A stretch of DNA of 38,365 nt from NCBI GenBank assembly GCA_910588905.1, contig CAJURZ010000021.1, positions 1-38,365 of the forward strand, read 5' to 3'. The notes below the pieces were generated by a model. It was given only the letters and a program-made list of their open reading frames with translations. It was not told where the DNA came from and did not search any database. Origin of the DNA: an uncultured Eggerthellaceae bacterium (lineage in GTDB: Bacteria; Actinomycetota; Coriobacteriia; Coriobacteriales; Eggerthellaceae). Below are positions 15,024 to 24,623 of this stretch, one piece after another (positions within the stretch are counted from its first letter, which is position 1; each line of letters opens with the position of its first letter). The position numbers and the translations under genes were made by a program.

Positions 15024-16670
15024 CTACAGGCCCAGAAGCTCTTTGGCATGGGTGATGGATGCTTCCGTGGATGTGCCGGAGAGCATCCGGGCTATCTCTG
15101 CGATGCGACCTTCCCCCTCCACCGCTTGAAGCGTCGTGCGGGCCAAGCCATCCGCCTCGGTCTTGGAAACGACGTAATGGCGCTCCGCCTTGGAAGCCAC
15201 TTGAGCCAGATGGGTGACCACGATCACCTGATGGGTGTGAGCTAGGCGAGCCAGGACCTCCGCCAGGGCATTCGCCACCGCTCCCCCCACCCCGGAATCT
15301 ATCTCATCGAAGATGAGAGTGGGCACATCATCAGCATCTCCCAAGACCACATGAAGGGCCAACATCACGCGGGAAAGCTCTCCGCCGGAAGCAACCTTCG
15401 CAAGCGGGCGCTCCCCCATACCCGCTGAGGGCCGGAACAGGAATTCCACCTTGTCAGGGCCTGACTCCGTCCACTGGTCCCGCGGCAGGAGATCCACCTG
15501 GCAGCAAAGCGATGCGCTCCCCATCTGAAGGGAAGCCATGACCTCATTCACCTGTTCAGCCATGGAGGGCGCCTGCTCAGCTCGGGTGCTGTGGAGCGCC
15601 TCTGCGGCCTGAGCCAAAGCCGCCTCCGCCTCCCGCAAGCGAGCGGCTGCAGCGGATTCAGCCCCTTCGGAATCTTCCATGAGCGACACCACACGCTGAG
15701 CCTCTTCAGCCCGCCGGATGACATCTTCGAGGGTAGGGCCGTATTTGCGGATGAGCCCCTGATAGGCCGCCATGCGCTCTTGAGCCTGCTCTAAGGTTGA
15801 CATGTCAAGATCCACCGCATCTCGGAAGCGCAGGACATCCCGGGATACATCCTCTATGACATAGGATGCCTCCCGAAGGGATCCGGCATGGGCTCCCAGC
15901 GGCTCATCGAAGCGCGCGCCCTCTTCCAGAGAAGCGATGGCGGCATTCAACCCATCCAAGACCCCCTCCTCCCCGCAGAGCGCCTCATAGGCCTCCGAAG
16001 AGGTGCGGGCCAGAGCTTCGGCGTTCTCCGAACGGCGCACGAAGAGCATGAGCTCTTCGTAGTCACCCAAGCTGGGTTGGACGGGCTCGATCTGATCAAG
16101 GATGAAGCGAGCCTCTTCGGCCTGGGCATCCGAGGTAGCCCTGAGCTGGCGAACCTCTTCAAGATAGGCGGCTGCATCCTTAGCTTGAGCAAAAGCCTCA
16201 GCGTAGGCCCCCCGGGGCTCCTCCACTGCTTCGGCAGCGAAGAGGTCGAGGAGGCTGCGATGGGATGAGGCGTGGGAAAGGGCAAGCTGGTCATGTTGGC
16301 TGGAGAGGTCGAGCAGCGGGGAGATGGTCTGAGAGAGCTCGGTCACGCTAGCTATCTCTCCATTGATCTTCACCCGGCTGCGCCCATCAGCGCTCATGCG
16401 CCGAGAGGCTACGATCTCTTGGGGAGCCTCATCCTTTCCGTCAGGACCTTTGCCCCCGGGGATGAAGAAACGACCCGACGCGCTGGCTTCAACGGCACCT
16501 TCGCGCACCATGGTCTTATCTCCCCGCTGGCCCGAGAGCAACCGACAGGCATTGAGGATGGCGGTCTTCCCTGCCCCTGTTTCACCCGTGATAGCTGTGA
16601 GCCCGGGGGCTGGTTCGATGGAAGCCTCTTCGATGAGGGCGATGTTGTGAACGCAGATCTCGTCGATCAC
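15024..16670 (-). CDS. recN: DNA repair protein RecN
   Basis: A 548-residue SMC-like ATPase for double-strand-break repair. Walker A is ITGETGAGKTAILNA near residue 28-42. A long helical middle (residues ~150-350) forms the coiled coil. The C-terminal half has the signature region SGGELSRVMLALHVVLG and Walker B LIFDEIDSGVGG. The start is GTG, overlapping the uvrB stop in GTGA, with AGGAGG upstream inside uvrB, so the two are translationally coupled. About 100 bases separate it from the next gene, with no clear terminator. Confidence 0.97.
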   Translation of the reverse strand: MIDEICVHNIALIEEASIEPAPGLTAITGETGAGKTAILNACRLLSGQRGDKTMVREGAVEASASGRFFIPGGKGPDGKDEAPQEIVASRRMSADGRSRVKINGEIASVTELSQTISPLLDLSSQHDQLALSHASSHRSLLDLFAAEAVEEPRGAYAEAFAQAKDAAAYLEEVRQLRATSDAQAEEARFILDQIEPVQPSLGDYEELMLFVRRSENAEALARTSSEAYEALCGEEGVLDGLNAAIASLEEGARFDEPLGAHAGSLREASYVIEDVSRDVLRFRDAVDLDMSTLEQAQERMAAYQGLIRKYGPTLEDVIRRAEEAQRVVSLMEDSEGAESAAAARLREAEAALAQAAEALHSTRAEQAPSMAEQVNEVMASLQMGSASLCCQVDLLPRDQWTESGPDKVEFLFRPSAGMGERPLAKVASGGELSRVMLALHVVLGDADDVPTLIFDEIDSGVGGAVANALAEVLARLAHTHQVIVVTHLAQVASKAERHYVVSKTEADGLARTTLQAVEGEGRIAEIARMLSGTSTEASITHAKELLGL

Positions 16671-18796
16671 GGATGCTTCCTCCTGCCGTATTTCGACCCC
16701 TTCCGGGCGTTCTTCTTCAATTCCTTCAGGGCGTCTTGCTCGGTGGTGCCCTCTACGGCCGAGCGCAGGGAGACCACCTGGTCACGCAGGCGCGCAGCCT
16801 CTTCGAAATCCATGCCCGCGCTGGCTGCCTGCATCTCCTCTTCCATGGACATGATGACGCGCATGACCTCTTCCCGGGAAAGCTCAGCCAGCTCCTTGTT
16901 GATGTCAGCGGCATCCACACCGGCAGCCTCTTCGGTGATGGCGCCCATGATGTCATTGATGGCTTTGCGGATGGTCTCAGGCTTGATGCCATGGGCTTCG
17001 TTGTAAGCCATCTGGATGCTGCGGCGCCGACGGGTCTCTTCGATGGCCCTGGCCATCGAATCGGTCTCACGATCAGCGTACATGATGACCTGACCTGAGA
17101 CATTGCGGGCGGCACGGCCGATGGTCTGGATGAGAGAGCGATGGTTGCGCAGGAAGCCTTCCTTGTCAGCATCCAGGATGGCCACCAGGCTGACCTCAGG
17201 CAGGTCAAGGCCCTCTCTCAGCAGATTGATGCCTACGAGGACATCGAACGCGCCCAAGCGCAGATCTCGCAGGATCTCAACGCGGTCCAAGGTGGCGATG
17301 TCCGAATGCATGTAACGGGCTTTGACCCCCTGGTCCAGCAGATGGTCGGTCAGATCCTCGGCCATCTTCTTGGTAAGGGTGGTGATGAGCACGCGCTCGT
17401 CCCTCGCTGCTCGCTCCTTGGCCTCATCGATGATGTCATCGATCTGGCTCTTGGAGGTGCGCACGATGATCTCGGGATCAAGCAAGCCCGTGGGACGGAT
17501 GATCTGGTCCACCTTCGCCTGGCTCACCTTCTCTTCGTAATCGCCTGGAGTGGCGCTCACGTAGATGAACTGGGGCACACGCTCCTCGAACTCGTCGAAG
17601 CGTAGAGGCCGGTTGTCCAAGGCGGAAGGCAACCGGAAACCGTGTTCAGCAAGGGTGACCTTGCGGCTGCGGTCTCCCTCATGCATGCCACGGATCTGAG
17701 GCACGGTGACGTGACTCTCGTCGATGATGCAGAGGAAGTCATCAGGGAAGTAATCGATGAGCGTATAGGGCGGCTCGCCGGGAGCCCGGCCATCCAGATG
17801 GCGGGAATAGTTCTCGATCCCGGAGCAGAAGCCCATGGTCTCCAGCATCTCCAGGTCGTAGTTCGTCCGCATCTCCAGCCGCTGAGCCTCTAGCAGTTTG
17901 CCCTCTTCGGAGAACTCCTGAAGGCGTCCTTGCAGCTCATCGCGGATGGTGGTGAGAGCCCGGTCCATCTTAGGCCGCGCTGTCACGTAATGGGACGCAG
18001 GCCAGATGGGAAGGGCCTGGTACGTGCCCAAGACCTCACCGGTAACATTGTCTATCTCCGCTATCTCCTCTATCTCATCCCCCCAGAAGTCAACGCGCAG
18101 CGGGTTGTCCGCATAGGGAGGGAAGATATCCAACGAATCCCCGCGCACGCGGAAGGTGCCGCGCGAGAGCTCGTAGTCATTCCGATCGTATTGGATATCG
18201 ATGAGCCCATAGACCACCTCGTCGCGGTCAGTGGGAACATCCTTATCCAAGAAGACCGCCATCCCCGCATAGTCTTGGGGGCTGCCGATGCCATAGATGC
18301 AGCTGACGGAGGCCACCACGATGACATCCCGGCGAGAGAGCAAGGCGCTGGTGGCTGCGTGCCGCAGCTTCTCGACCTCCTCGTTGATGGAGGCGTCCTT
18401 CTCTATGAAGGTGTCGGAGGAAGGGACGTAGGCTTCGGGCTGATAGTAATCGTAGTAGCTGACGAAGTAGACCACAGCGTTGTCGGGGAAGAACTCCTTG
18501 AGCTCAGATGCCAGCTGGGCCGCAAGCGTCTTATTCGGAGCCATGACCAGCGTGGGCTTCTGCACCGCCTCTATGACCTTCGCCATGGTGAAGGTCTTGC
18601 CGGATCCGGTCACCCCGAGCAGTGTCTGATAGCGCAGGCCCTCTTCCACACCCTTCGCCAACTCAGTGATGGCCTCAGGCTGATCACCGGAAGGCTCGAA
18701 GGGAGAGACTACCTTGAGCGGGGATGAGGACAGCTTCGCCGCAGGGAGCTTCCCTTCCATCTCTACGCCCTCTATATTGCGAAGGTGACTGGACAT
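16667..18796 (-). CDS. uvrB: Excinuclease ABC subunit B
   Basis: UvrB verifies damage in nucleotide excision repair. Start chosen at 18796 (MSSHLRNIEGVEMEG) because GGAGGAG lies four bases before it; the frame is open 24 codons further but without a ribosome site. The result is 709 residues. Seen: helicase motif I GVTGSGKTFTMAK, the beta-hairpin with the Tyr-rich YYDYYQPEAYVPSSDTF, DESH box (CIIDESHVTVPQIRGMH), motifs V/VI (GINLLREGLDLPEVSLV, QTIGRAARN), and the C-terminal UVR motif (FEEAARLRDQV) that contacts UvrC. Overlaps recN. No uvrA or uvrC in the window. Confidence 0.98.
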   Translation of the reverse strand: MSSHLRNIEGVEMEGKLPAAKLSSSPLKVVSPFEPSGDQPEAITELAKGVEEGLRYQTLLGVTGSGKTFTMAKVIEAVQKPTLVMAPNKTLAAQLASELKEFFPDNAVVYFVSYYDYYQPEAYVPSSDTFIEKDASINEEVEKLRHAATSALLSRRDVIVVASVSCIYGIGSPQDYAGMAVFLDKDVPTDRDEVVYGLIDIQYDRNDYELSRGTFRVRGDSLDIFPPYADNPLRVDFWGDEIEEIAEIDNVTGEVLGTYQALPIWPASHYVTARPKMDRALTTIRDELQGRLQEFSEEGKLLEAQRLEMRTNYDLEMLETMGFCSGIENYSRHLDGRAPGEPPYTLIDYFPDDFLCIIDESHVTVPQIRGMHEGDRSRKVTLAEHGFRLPSALDNRPLRFDEFEERVPQFIYVSATPGDYEEKVSQAKVDQIIRPTGLLDPEIIVRTSKSQIDDIIDEAKERAARDERVLITTLTKKMAEDLTDHLLDQGVKARYMHSDIATLDRVEILRDLRLGAFDVLVGINLLREGLDLPEVSLVAILDADKEGFLRNHRSLIQTIGRAARNVSGQVIMYADRETDSMARAIEETRRRRSIQMAYNEAHGIKPETIRKAINDIMGAITEEAAGVDAADINKELAELSREEVMRVIMSMEEEMQAASAGMDFEEAARLRDQVVSLRSAVEGTTEQDALKELKKNARKGSKYGRRKHP

Positions 18797-18839
18797 AGAA
18801 CTCCTCCCTTCCGAAAAGCGAATGGCCCGTAGAATGCGA

Positions 18840-18875
18840 AGACCCGATGCACTCCCTGGGGGAGGCACCGGGTCT
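18840..18875 (-). terminator. Hairpin between coaE and uvrB, possible terminator
   Basis: Outer stem AGACCCG/CGGGTCT and inner stem CTCCC/GGGAG with loop TGG. There is no real T-run after it on the minus strand (TTCGCATTCT), so it may be a weak terminator or a 5' leader hairpin of uvrB. Confidence 0.4.
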
Positions 18876-18895
18876 GAGAGTATATGCTCGAACGG

Positions 18896-19489
18896 CTAGA
18901 CGTTGTAGGTATTCCACCAATCCAACACCTTGTTGTACAACTCCTCCTTGGTTGAGTTGTTGTTGAACACGACGTCGGCTGCTTCCACGCGGTCAGCGTC
19001 GGTGATCTGACGGGCGATGCGACGGCGCACGTCGTCTTCCTCGAACCCAGAAGCCACTGCGCGTTCGATGCGCACATCCGTGGGCGCCAAGATGGCGATG
19101 ACCACATCAGCCGAATAGGCCAAGGAGCTTTCGCGATTCTTGAAGGCGGAGTATTCCACCACCACAGCGTCAGCCCCAGATGCCTCTATCTCTGCCAGCT
19201 TATCAGTGTAGGCTTCTTCGATGCGAGGCATGGTGATACGGTTGAGCTTACGGGTATCAGCAGGCGCCTTGAAGGCCTTTGCTGCCAGCTTGGAGCGCAT
19301 GACCTCCCCATCTTCACCCAGGATATCATCACCAAAAGCCTCTGCCAGCTCTTCCTTCACGACTTCCCACTTGAGGATATCATGCCCGACCATGTCAAGG
19401 TCTATCAAGGGAAGGCCCTGGTCCAACAGCGCACGGGTGGCCGTAGACTTGCCGGCACCCATGCCGCCGATGATGAAAAGCTTCTTCAC
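18896..19489 (-). CDS. coaE: Dephospho-CoA kinase
   Basis: A 197-residue P-loop kinase that phosphorylates dephospho-CoA in the last step of CoA synthesis. P-loop GGMGAGKSTATRALLDQG near residues 8-25; LIDLDMVGHDIL is the substrate-binding DxD segment of the family; VVVEYSAFKNRESS matches the usual V...PLLFE region in position; lid helix R-rich (RIERAVASGFEEDDVRRRIARQ). The start codon is GTG (19487-19489), five bases after GGAGG. It lies 35 bases downstream of rpsA, so probably cotranscribed with it. Confidence 0.93.
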   Translation of the reverse strand: MKKLFIIGGMGAGKSTATRALLDQGLPLIDLDMVGHDILKWEVVKEELAEAFGDDILGEDGEVMRSKLAAKAFKAPADTRKLNRITMPRIEEAYTDKLAEIEASGADAVVVEYSAFKNRESSLAYSADVVIAILAPTDVRIERAVASGFEEDDVRRRIARQITDADRVEAADVVFNNNSTKEELYNKVLDWWNTYNV

Positions 19490-19524
19490 AGCATCCTCCC
19501 CCTGACTCCCTTTGATATCCGGTC

Positions 19525-20793
19525 TTACTCGGTAGCGCTCGTATCTTCGATCACGGCCTCTTCCACCTCAGCCGCGTCGTCCTCTGCAGGAGCGACCTCA
19601 ACGACCTCAGCCTCGGCCACAGGAGCCTCTTCCTCAGCCTTCTTGGGCTTAGGCTCTGCCTGGATGGACTCGTCCACTTCGATCTCGAAGCCGAGCTCTT
19701 CAGCGGCAGCCTTCATGGACAGGCTGATGCGACGACGCTCGGGGTTGATCTCCATGACCTTCACCTTGACGTCTTCGCCCTGCTTGACCACCTGAGCCGG
19801 GGTGTCGATGTGCTTCGGGGACATCTCAGAGATGTGCACGAGACCTTCCACAGCCTCACCCAGCTCAACGAAGGCGCCGAAGGGGACGATCTTGGTGACA
19901 TGGCCGTCCACGATAGTGCCCACAGGGTAGTTCTCCACCAGCTTGATCCAGGGATCCTCGGTGGTCTGCTTGAGGCCAAGGGAGATGCGCTCGCGGTTGA
20001 GATCCACATCCAGGACCTCCACCTCGACCTCGTCGCCCACCTTGACGACCTCGGAAGGATGATTGACATGGTTCCAAGAGAGCTCAGAGATGTGGACCAG
20101 GCCGTCGATGCCGCCCAGGTCAACGAAGGCGCCGAAGTCCACGATGGAGGAGACGGTGCCCTTGAGGCGCATGCCCTTGGAGAGCTTGGAGAGGATCTCC
20201 GTGCGCTCTGCCCGGCGGCCTTCCTCCAGAAGGACGCGACGGGAAAGGACCACGTTGTTGCGATTGCGGTCCATCTCGATGACGCGAGCCTCGATCTCAG
20301 TGTTGAGGTAGGTATCCAGATCCTTCACGCGGCGCAGGTCGACCAAGGACGCAGGCAGGAAGCCACGTAGGCCGATATCCATGATGAGGCCGCCCTTGAC
20401 CACTTCGATGACCTCGCCAGTGACCGTCTCTCCGGCCTTGAACTTCTCTTCGACCTGGTTCCAGGCACGCTCGTACTCGGCGCGCTTCTTGGAGAGGATG
20501 AGACGACCGTCCTTGTCCTCCTTCTGAAGGACAAGAGCCTCGATCTTATCCCCCAGGTTCACGATCTCAGAGGGATCGATGTCCTTGCGGATGGAGAGCT
20601 CGCGAGCAGGGATGACGCCTTCGCTCTTGAACCCGATGTCCACCAGCACCTCGTCATGCTCCAGCTTCACCACGGTGCCGTCAACCAGGTCACCCTCGTT
20701 GAAATCGGTCAGCGTGCCATCGATCATGGCATTCAGCTGATCGTCAGAGATATCATCGAATTGGATGACGGACGTGTTCTTGATCTCGGTCAA
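19525..20793 (-). CDS. rpsA: 30S ribosomal protein S1
   Basis: A 422-residue protein with four S1/OB domains (about residues 33-105, 120-187, 205-275, 290-362; e.g. GDLVDGTVVKLEHDEVLVDIGFKSEG, GTVSSIVDFGAFVDLGGIDGLVHISELSW). A Glu/Ala-rich acidic tail follows. S1 unwinds mRNA and holds it to the small subunit. The shorter four-domain form is usual in Gram-positive lineages. The start codon is TTG (20791-20793), six bases after AGGGG. That weak start may tie translation to S1 level, as E. coli rpsA autoregulates, though this is inference. Confidence 0.97.
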   Translation of the reverse strand: MTEIKNTSVIQFDDISDDQLNAMIDGTLTDFNEGDLVDGTVVKLEHDEVLVDIGFKSEGVIPARELSIRKDIDPSEIVNLGDKIEALVLQKEDKDGRLILSKKRAEYERAWNQVEEKFKAGETVTGEVIEVVKGGLIMDIGLRGFLPASLVDLRRVKDLDTYLNTEIEARVIEMDRNRNNVVLSRRVLLEEGRRAERTEILSKLSKGMRLKGTVSSIVDFGAFVDLGGIDGLVHISELSWNHVNHPSEVVKVGDEVEVEVLDVDLNRERISLGLKQTTEDPWIKLVENYPVGTIVDGHVTKIVPFGAFVELGEAVEGLVHISEMSPKHIDTPAQVVKQGEDVKVKVMEINPERRRISLSMKAAAEELGFEIEVDESIQAEPKPKKAEEEAPVAEAEVVEVAPAEDDAAEVEEAVIEDTSATE

Positions 20794-20945
20794 AATGGAC
20801 CCCTTTCACATCAGCGGGGACCCTTTGCTCATGACGGGTGATACTTACCATGTTCGCTTGCAAACGAGCAGACGAATTGTTTGTAAAACCAACATGTCTC
20901 AAGGGCCTATAGTCTTCTTGCCTGCGATTTTTCGCAGACCGTGGA

Positions 20946-20954
20946 AGTATAGCA
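20946..20954 (-). promoter_or_regulatory. Candidate extended -10 promoter for rpsA
   Basis: Minus-strand TGCTATACT (TG extension plus TATACT), no clear -35. It would give a leader of ~150 bases containing a CTGCGA/TCGCAG hairpin near 20924-20939. The rest of the 222-base gap holds nothing else recognisable. Confidence 0.35.
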
Positions 20955-21015
20955 CCAATGCCCCGGATGAACGGGGCAACAAATCGGGGAAATATATGGT
21001 TTTCGGAGCGGGTTG

Positions 21016-22065
21016 CTAATAGATCATGCCCATGGCGTGGCGCACCTCATCCAAGGTAGCCTGAGCCACGTCCATGGCACGGCGGTTCCCTTCGGCAAGG
21101 ACCTCCTCGATGAAGGGGATATCCTGCTCCAGCTCTTGGCGGCGTTCGCGAATGGGTGCCAGATAGGCGTTCACCGATTCCGTCACATAGGCCTTGAGGG
21201 CGCCGGCACCGGCCTCCCCTATCTCAGCGGCTATCTCCACTTCTGTGCGGCCCGTGGTCAGCGCCGCTGTGGTCAGAAGCGCGCTCACCCCAGGGCGGTT
21301 CTCCGGATCGAAGGTGATGGTGCGCTCAGAATCGGTCTTGGACTTCTTGATGAGCTTCGCTGTTTCCTCAGCGGTAGCCGAAAGCGAGATGGCGTTCCCA
21401 TAGGATTTCGACATCTTGCGCCCGTCTAGCCCGGGGATCTCCACGGCTTCCGTGAGCAGGCCCACCGGCTCCGGGAACACGGGAGCGAAGCGCTCATTGA
21501 AGCGACGGGCGATCTGGCGCGTCTGCTCGATATGGGGAAGCTGATCCTTGCCCACAGGCACGATGTTGCCCTTGCAGAACAGGATGTCGCAGGCCTGGTG
21601 AACAGGATAGGTGAGCAGAAGGCCCGTGAGCGCATGGCCCGATGCTTCCTTCTCTGCCTTGACGGTGGGATTGCGCAACAGCTCCGCTTCGCTCACCAGA
21701 GAGAGGAACGGCAACATGAGCTGATTCAGGGGCGGTATGGCGGAATGGGTGAAGACCATGGTGCGCTCTGGATCTATCCCGCAAGCCAGATAGTCGATGA
21801 CCATATTGAGCACATTGTCGTGGATGTCTGCGGTGCTGTCGCGGTCGGTGATCACCTGGTAGTCCGCGATGACGATGTTGGTATGGACGCCTTCGTTCTG
21901 CAGGCGGACGCGCTCCTTGATGGTGCCGAAGTAATGGCCCAGATGCAAGCGCCCGGTAGGCCTGTCCCCCGTGAGCATGATGTACTTCGAAGGGTCCTTC
22001 GCCAGGGCCTCCTTCACGCCATCGCTCATCTTCTTCTGGGTCTCGAATGTGGTCGTCTTCGCCAT
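21016..22065 (-). CDS. trpS: Tryptophan-tRNA ligase
   Basis: A 349-residue class I synthetase. HIGH motif as HLGH in TGDRPTGRLHLGHYFG (near residue 33-48) and KMSKS motif in DGRKMSKSYGNAI. Substrate-pocket sequences VIADYQVITD and VPVGKDQLPHIEQTRQIARRFN are intact. Length and motif spacing are normal. It follows the TSCPD gene by 33 bases, so the two may be cotranscribed; I saw no trp-operon genes or tryptophan-responsive leader. Confidence 0.98.
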   Translation of the reverse strand: MAKTTTFETQKKMSDGVKEALAKDPSKYIMLTGDRPTGRLHLGHYFGTIKERVRLQNEGVHTNIVIADYQVITDRDSTADIHDNVLNMVIDYLACGIDPERTMVFTHSAIPPLNQLMLPFLSLVSEAELLRNPTVKAEKEASGHALTGLLLTYPVHQACDILFCKGNIVPVGKDQLPHIEQTRQIARRFNERFAPVFPEPVGLLTEAVEIPGLDGRKMSKSYGNAISLSATAEETAKLIKKSKTDSERTITFDPENRPGVSALLTTAALTTGRTEVEIAAEIGEAGAGALKAYVTESVNAYLAPIRERRQELEQDIPFIEEVLAEGNRRAMDVAQATLDEVRHAMGMIY

Positions 22066-22098
22066 GAGGGACTGCTCCCCTTTCCAGAACGTGACCGG

Positions 22099-22344
22099 TT
22101 ACAGCGTTTGCTTGAGGGCCTGAGCCAGCTGGTCGGCACAGCTCGTGGGACGCGGGCCGCAGGTGTTGCCCTCCAGCGTGTCTATCACCTGCTGGGTGGG
22201 CATGTCCTTGATGAGCTTGGCGATGGCCTTCAGGTTGCCATTGCAGCCGCCCGTGAATTCCACATTGCGCACCACGCCGTCTTCGGTAGTGATATCTATC
22301 TTGCGGGCGCAAACGCCCTTCGGCGTGAATTCCATGGTCTCCAT
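22099..22344 (-). CDS. Small TSCPD-domain protein (TIGR03905-type)
   Basis: An 81-residue protein with the TSCPD family pattern: GVCARKIDI near the start, VEFTGGCNGNLKAIAKLI in the middle and the eponymous TSCADQLAQAL at the end. The three or four Cys (GVC, GGC, NTC, TSC) could bind metal. The domain also occurs at the C-terminus of some class II ribonucleotide reductases, but the free-standing form has no assigned function. GGAGG lies five bases before the ATG. It lies directly upstream of trpS and downstream of the tRNA-Val terminator. Confidence 0.85.
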   Translation of the reverse strand: METMEFTPKGVCARKIDITTEDGVVRNVEFTGGCNGNLKAIAKLIKDMPTQQVIDTLEGNTCGPRPTSCADQLAQALKQTL

Positions 22345-22376
22345 ACCGTCCTCCTATCAAGCCATCTACATGAAGA

Positions 22377-22404
22377 AGGCCAGAAGCGAAACGACTTCTG
22401 GCCT
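22377..22404 (-). terminator. Terminator after tRNA-Val
   Basis: 10-bp stem AGGCCAGAAG/CTTCTGGCCT with an 8-base loop, followed on the minus strand by the T-rich TTCTTCATG. Confidence 0.75.
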
Positions 22405-22413
22405 GCGTGTTCG

Positions 22414-22488
22414 TGGTGGTCGCTACAGGATTTGAACCTGTGACCCCCGCCGTGTGAAGGCGATGCTCTCCCGCTGAGCCAAGCGACC
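22414..22488 (-). tRNA. tRNA-Val (anticodon CAC)
   Basis: Full cloverleaf: acceptor GGTCGCT/AGCGACC, D-arm GCTC...GAGC, anticodon stem TCGCC/GGCGG with loop TTCACAC, T-arm ACAGG-TTCAAAT-CCTGT. CCA is encoded. Confidence 0.96.
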
Positions 22489-22519
22489 GGATATGTGCAG
22501 CCCGTTGCTGCAAGCAGAC

Positions 22520-22548
22520 ATTCTAGCGTGTCTGGCGAACCTAATCAA
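22520..22548 (-). promoter_or_regulatory. Promoter of tRNA-Val
   Basis: Minus-strand -35 TTGATT (22543-22548) and -10 TAGAAT (22520-22525), spaced 17 bases. It lies in the 69-base gap after the antiporter gene. Confidence 0.65.
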
Positions 22549-22557
22549 GGGTCTCTC

Positions 22558-24582
22558 TCAGAGCTTGTCTTCCAGATCCATCTGCATGAGCGCTACGTTG
22601 TCACGCATGGTCTTGGCGGCATGGCGATCGATGCGCGAGCGCTCGTACATCTTCTGGATCTCCTCCAGTTCCAGCTGGTAGGCAAGGCGACGGATGTCAT
22701 CGGTCTGATCCCCGATCTTGAACGACGTGGTCACGCTGGGCGCCCGCTTTCGCAAGGCCGCAAGCGTCGTCTCGTATTCGACGATGAGCTTGCTCACATC
22801 CTCGGTGAGCACATCGTCTTGGGTGATCATGCCATGCAGGATACCCAGAACGTGGACATGGGTCTCCATCTGCAGCTGATGCATCTCGCTCAGACTGTCC
22901 GTTTGAGCCGCCTGGGGCAGGATGCGGAAGAAGGCCTGGCGGACCTTGATGAGAGCCGTGCGGACCGATGCCAAGGCCCGGCGCGGAGAGAGCCGTGAGC
23001 CATGGCGAGCGAACCGCTCCATGCGCTCAAGGCGCCCGATGTACTCATAGCCCACGTCATGACCCACGCGCCCTTCGTTGATGAGCTCCAGGGTGTGTTC
23101 CTGCTCCCATTCCAAGGCCTGATAGCGAAGCTCAGAGCTCTCCCCTTCCTCTTGGATGGTGTTGCTCTTCGTTCGCTCCAACCTGTCTTGGTATATCTGG
23201 ATGACCCGTCGAGTGGCAGTGATATTATCCCGGGTCTGCTGAGCCGTGAGCTCTTCGATGACATTGCGCAGGATATCCGCTAGGCATTCGAAGTACTCTT
23301 GCCGGGCCTGGATCTCTGTGGGCTTCCGCTTACGCTGAGGCGCCACCAGAGGCACCACGAACGTAGCCAACAGGAGCGTCACCAAGATGACACCGCATCC
23401 GATGAAGATGATCAGATGCCGCTCAGGGAAGCGCACGCCCGTAGACAGGAAGATGGGGATGGTGAAGAGGATGGAGAGGGTGATGGTCCCCTTCGCCCCG
23501 CAGAGCGTGACGACGAGGGCGTTGCGCAGGTTCCTCCGGGTGAAGCGCATCCGCGGAGAGCGTTTGGTGTAGGCGAATTCCATCCCCAGGCACCAAAGGA
23601 ACCGGACACCCATGAGGATGATCGTGACCAAGAGCACGAGGGCCAAAAGCGTCCAATTCGATATGGACGCGTCTTCCCAGGAATAGAACATGGCGGTGGG
23701 GATCTGGGTTCCCAGCAACACGAACACGACCCCGTTCAGGGTGAAGGAGATGACCTGCCATACGCTGGAAGAGACGATGTTCATGTGCGCGATGGCGGGG
23801 CTCACCGTACGCGGAGCGATGACGTTCACCAGTCCCGCCACCACCACAGCGATGATGCCGCTCACATGGACCGCAGCTGCTGAGAGATAGACGACGAAGG
23901 GGATGCATATCTCGAAGAGCACGTGGAATGTGGTGCTCTCTACCCCGACATCGCGGATCTTCCGGAGGATGAAGTTGCTCAGATACCCGATGACCACCCC
24001 GAAGATGAGACCCCCGAGGAATTCGACGATGAAATCCTCACCAGCGCTCAGGAAGGAGAACGCCCCCGTAGCCGCTGCTGCGATGGCGAATTGGAAGCAG
24101 ACGATGCCCGAGGCATCGTTCAGGAGCAGCTCACCTTTCAGGATACCCCACTGACGCTCGGGGATGCTCACCTGCTTGGAGAGGGAGGAAACGGCCACCG
24201 CGTCCGTAGGACCGAGGGCAGCCCCTAAAGCGAAGGCGGCCGCCAAGGATATGGCAGGCATGAGCGCGTGCAGCACGAAACCGATGATGAGCATGGTGAT
24301 GACCACCAGCCCGATGGCCAAGGAGAGGATGGGGCCGCGATTGTTCCAGAGGATGGCCTTATCAGCATGCTTTGCCTCTATATAGAGCAAGGGAGCGATG
24401 AAGAGCACCAGGAAGAGGTCAGGTTCCAGCTCTATCACGATGCTACCGCGAGCGAAGAGCGAGATGACTACACCCATGGCCACTTGGATCAACGGGAGCG
24501 ATACCTTGGGAACGAAGCGGTCTAGAACAGCAGAGATGAGGACAGCGATCACCAGCAACAATACCAGTGTCAGCGTCTCCAT
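22558..24582 (-). CDS. CPA1-family sodium/proton antiporter
   Basis: A 674-residue protein. About 12-13 membrane spans fill residues 1-420. The hallmark LGAALGPTDAVAVSSL and ELLLNDASGIVCFQFA (the Asp in NDASG is the ion-binding aspartate of the NhaP/NHE family) are clear, and a later CGAKGTITLSILFTIP has the conserved helix-10 Arg/Lys region. Residues ~425-674 form a long, charged helical cytoplasmic tail (many Glu, Arg and Leu) likely to regulate transport by pH or oligomerisation. Exchange of Na+ (or K+) for H+ supports pH and salt homeostasis. It stands between tRNA genes, with GAGGTAGG before the ATG. Confidence 0.93.
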   Translation of the reverse strand: METLTLVLLLVIAVLISAVLDRFVPKVSLPLIQVAMGVVISLFARGSIVIELEPDLFLVLFIAPLLYIEAKHADKAILWNNRGPILSLAIGLVVITMLIIGFVLHALMPAISLAAAFALGAALGPTDAVAVSSLSKQVSIPERQWGILKGELLLNDASGIVCFQFAIAAAATGAFSFLSAGEDFIVEFLGGLIFGVVIGYLSNFILRKIRDVGVESTTFHVLFEICIPFVVYLSAAAVHVSGIIAVVVAGLVNVIAPRTVSPAIAHMNIVSSSVWQVISFTLNGVVFVLLGTQIPTAMFYSWEDASISNWTLLALVLLVTIILMGVRFLWCLGMEFAYTKRSPRMRFTRRNLRNALVVTLCGAKGTITLSILFTIPIFLSTGVRFPERHLIIFIGCGVILVTLLLATFVVPLVAPQRKRKPTEIQARQEYFECLADILRNVIEELTAQQTRDNITATRRVIQIYQDRLERTKSNTIQEEGESSELRYQALEWEQEHTLELINEGRVGHDVGYEYIGRLERMERFARHGSRLSPRRALASVRTALIKVRQAFFRILPQAAQTDSLSEMHQLQMETHVHVLGILHGMITQDDVLTEDVSKLIVEYETTLAALRKRAPSVTTSFKIGDQTDDIRRLAYQLELEEIQKMYERSRIDRHAAKTMRDNVALMQMDLEDKL

Positions 24583-24623
24583 GCCTACCTCTTCTTCGTT
24601 TACGCTGTTTCAGGCGAGTCTCT

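Noticed and set aside
20960..20977. GCCCCG/CGGGGC hairpin as trpS terminator
   Set aside because: No T-run follows on the minus strand, and it sits beside the likely rpsA promoter.
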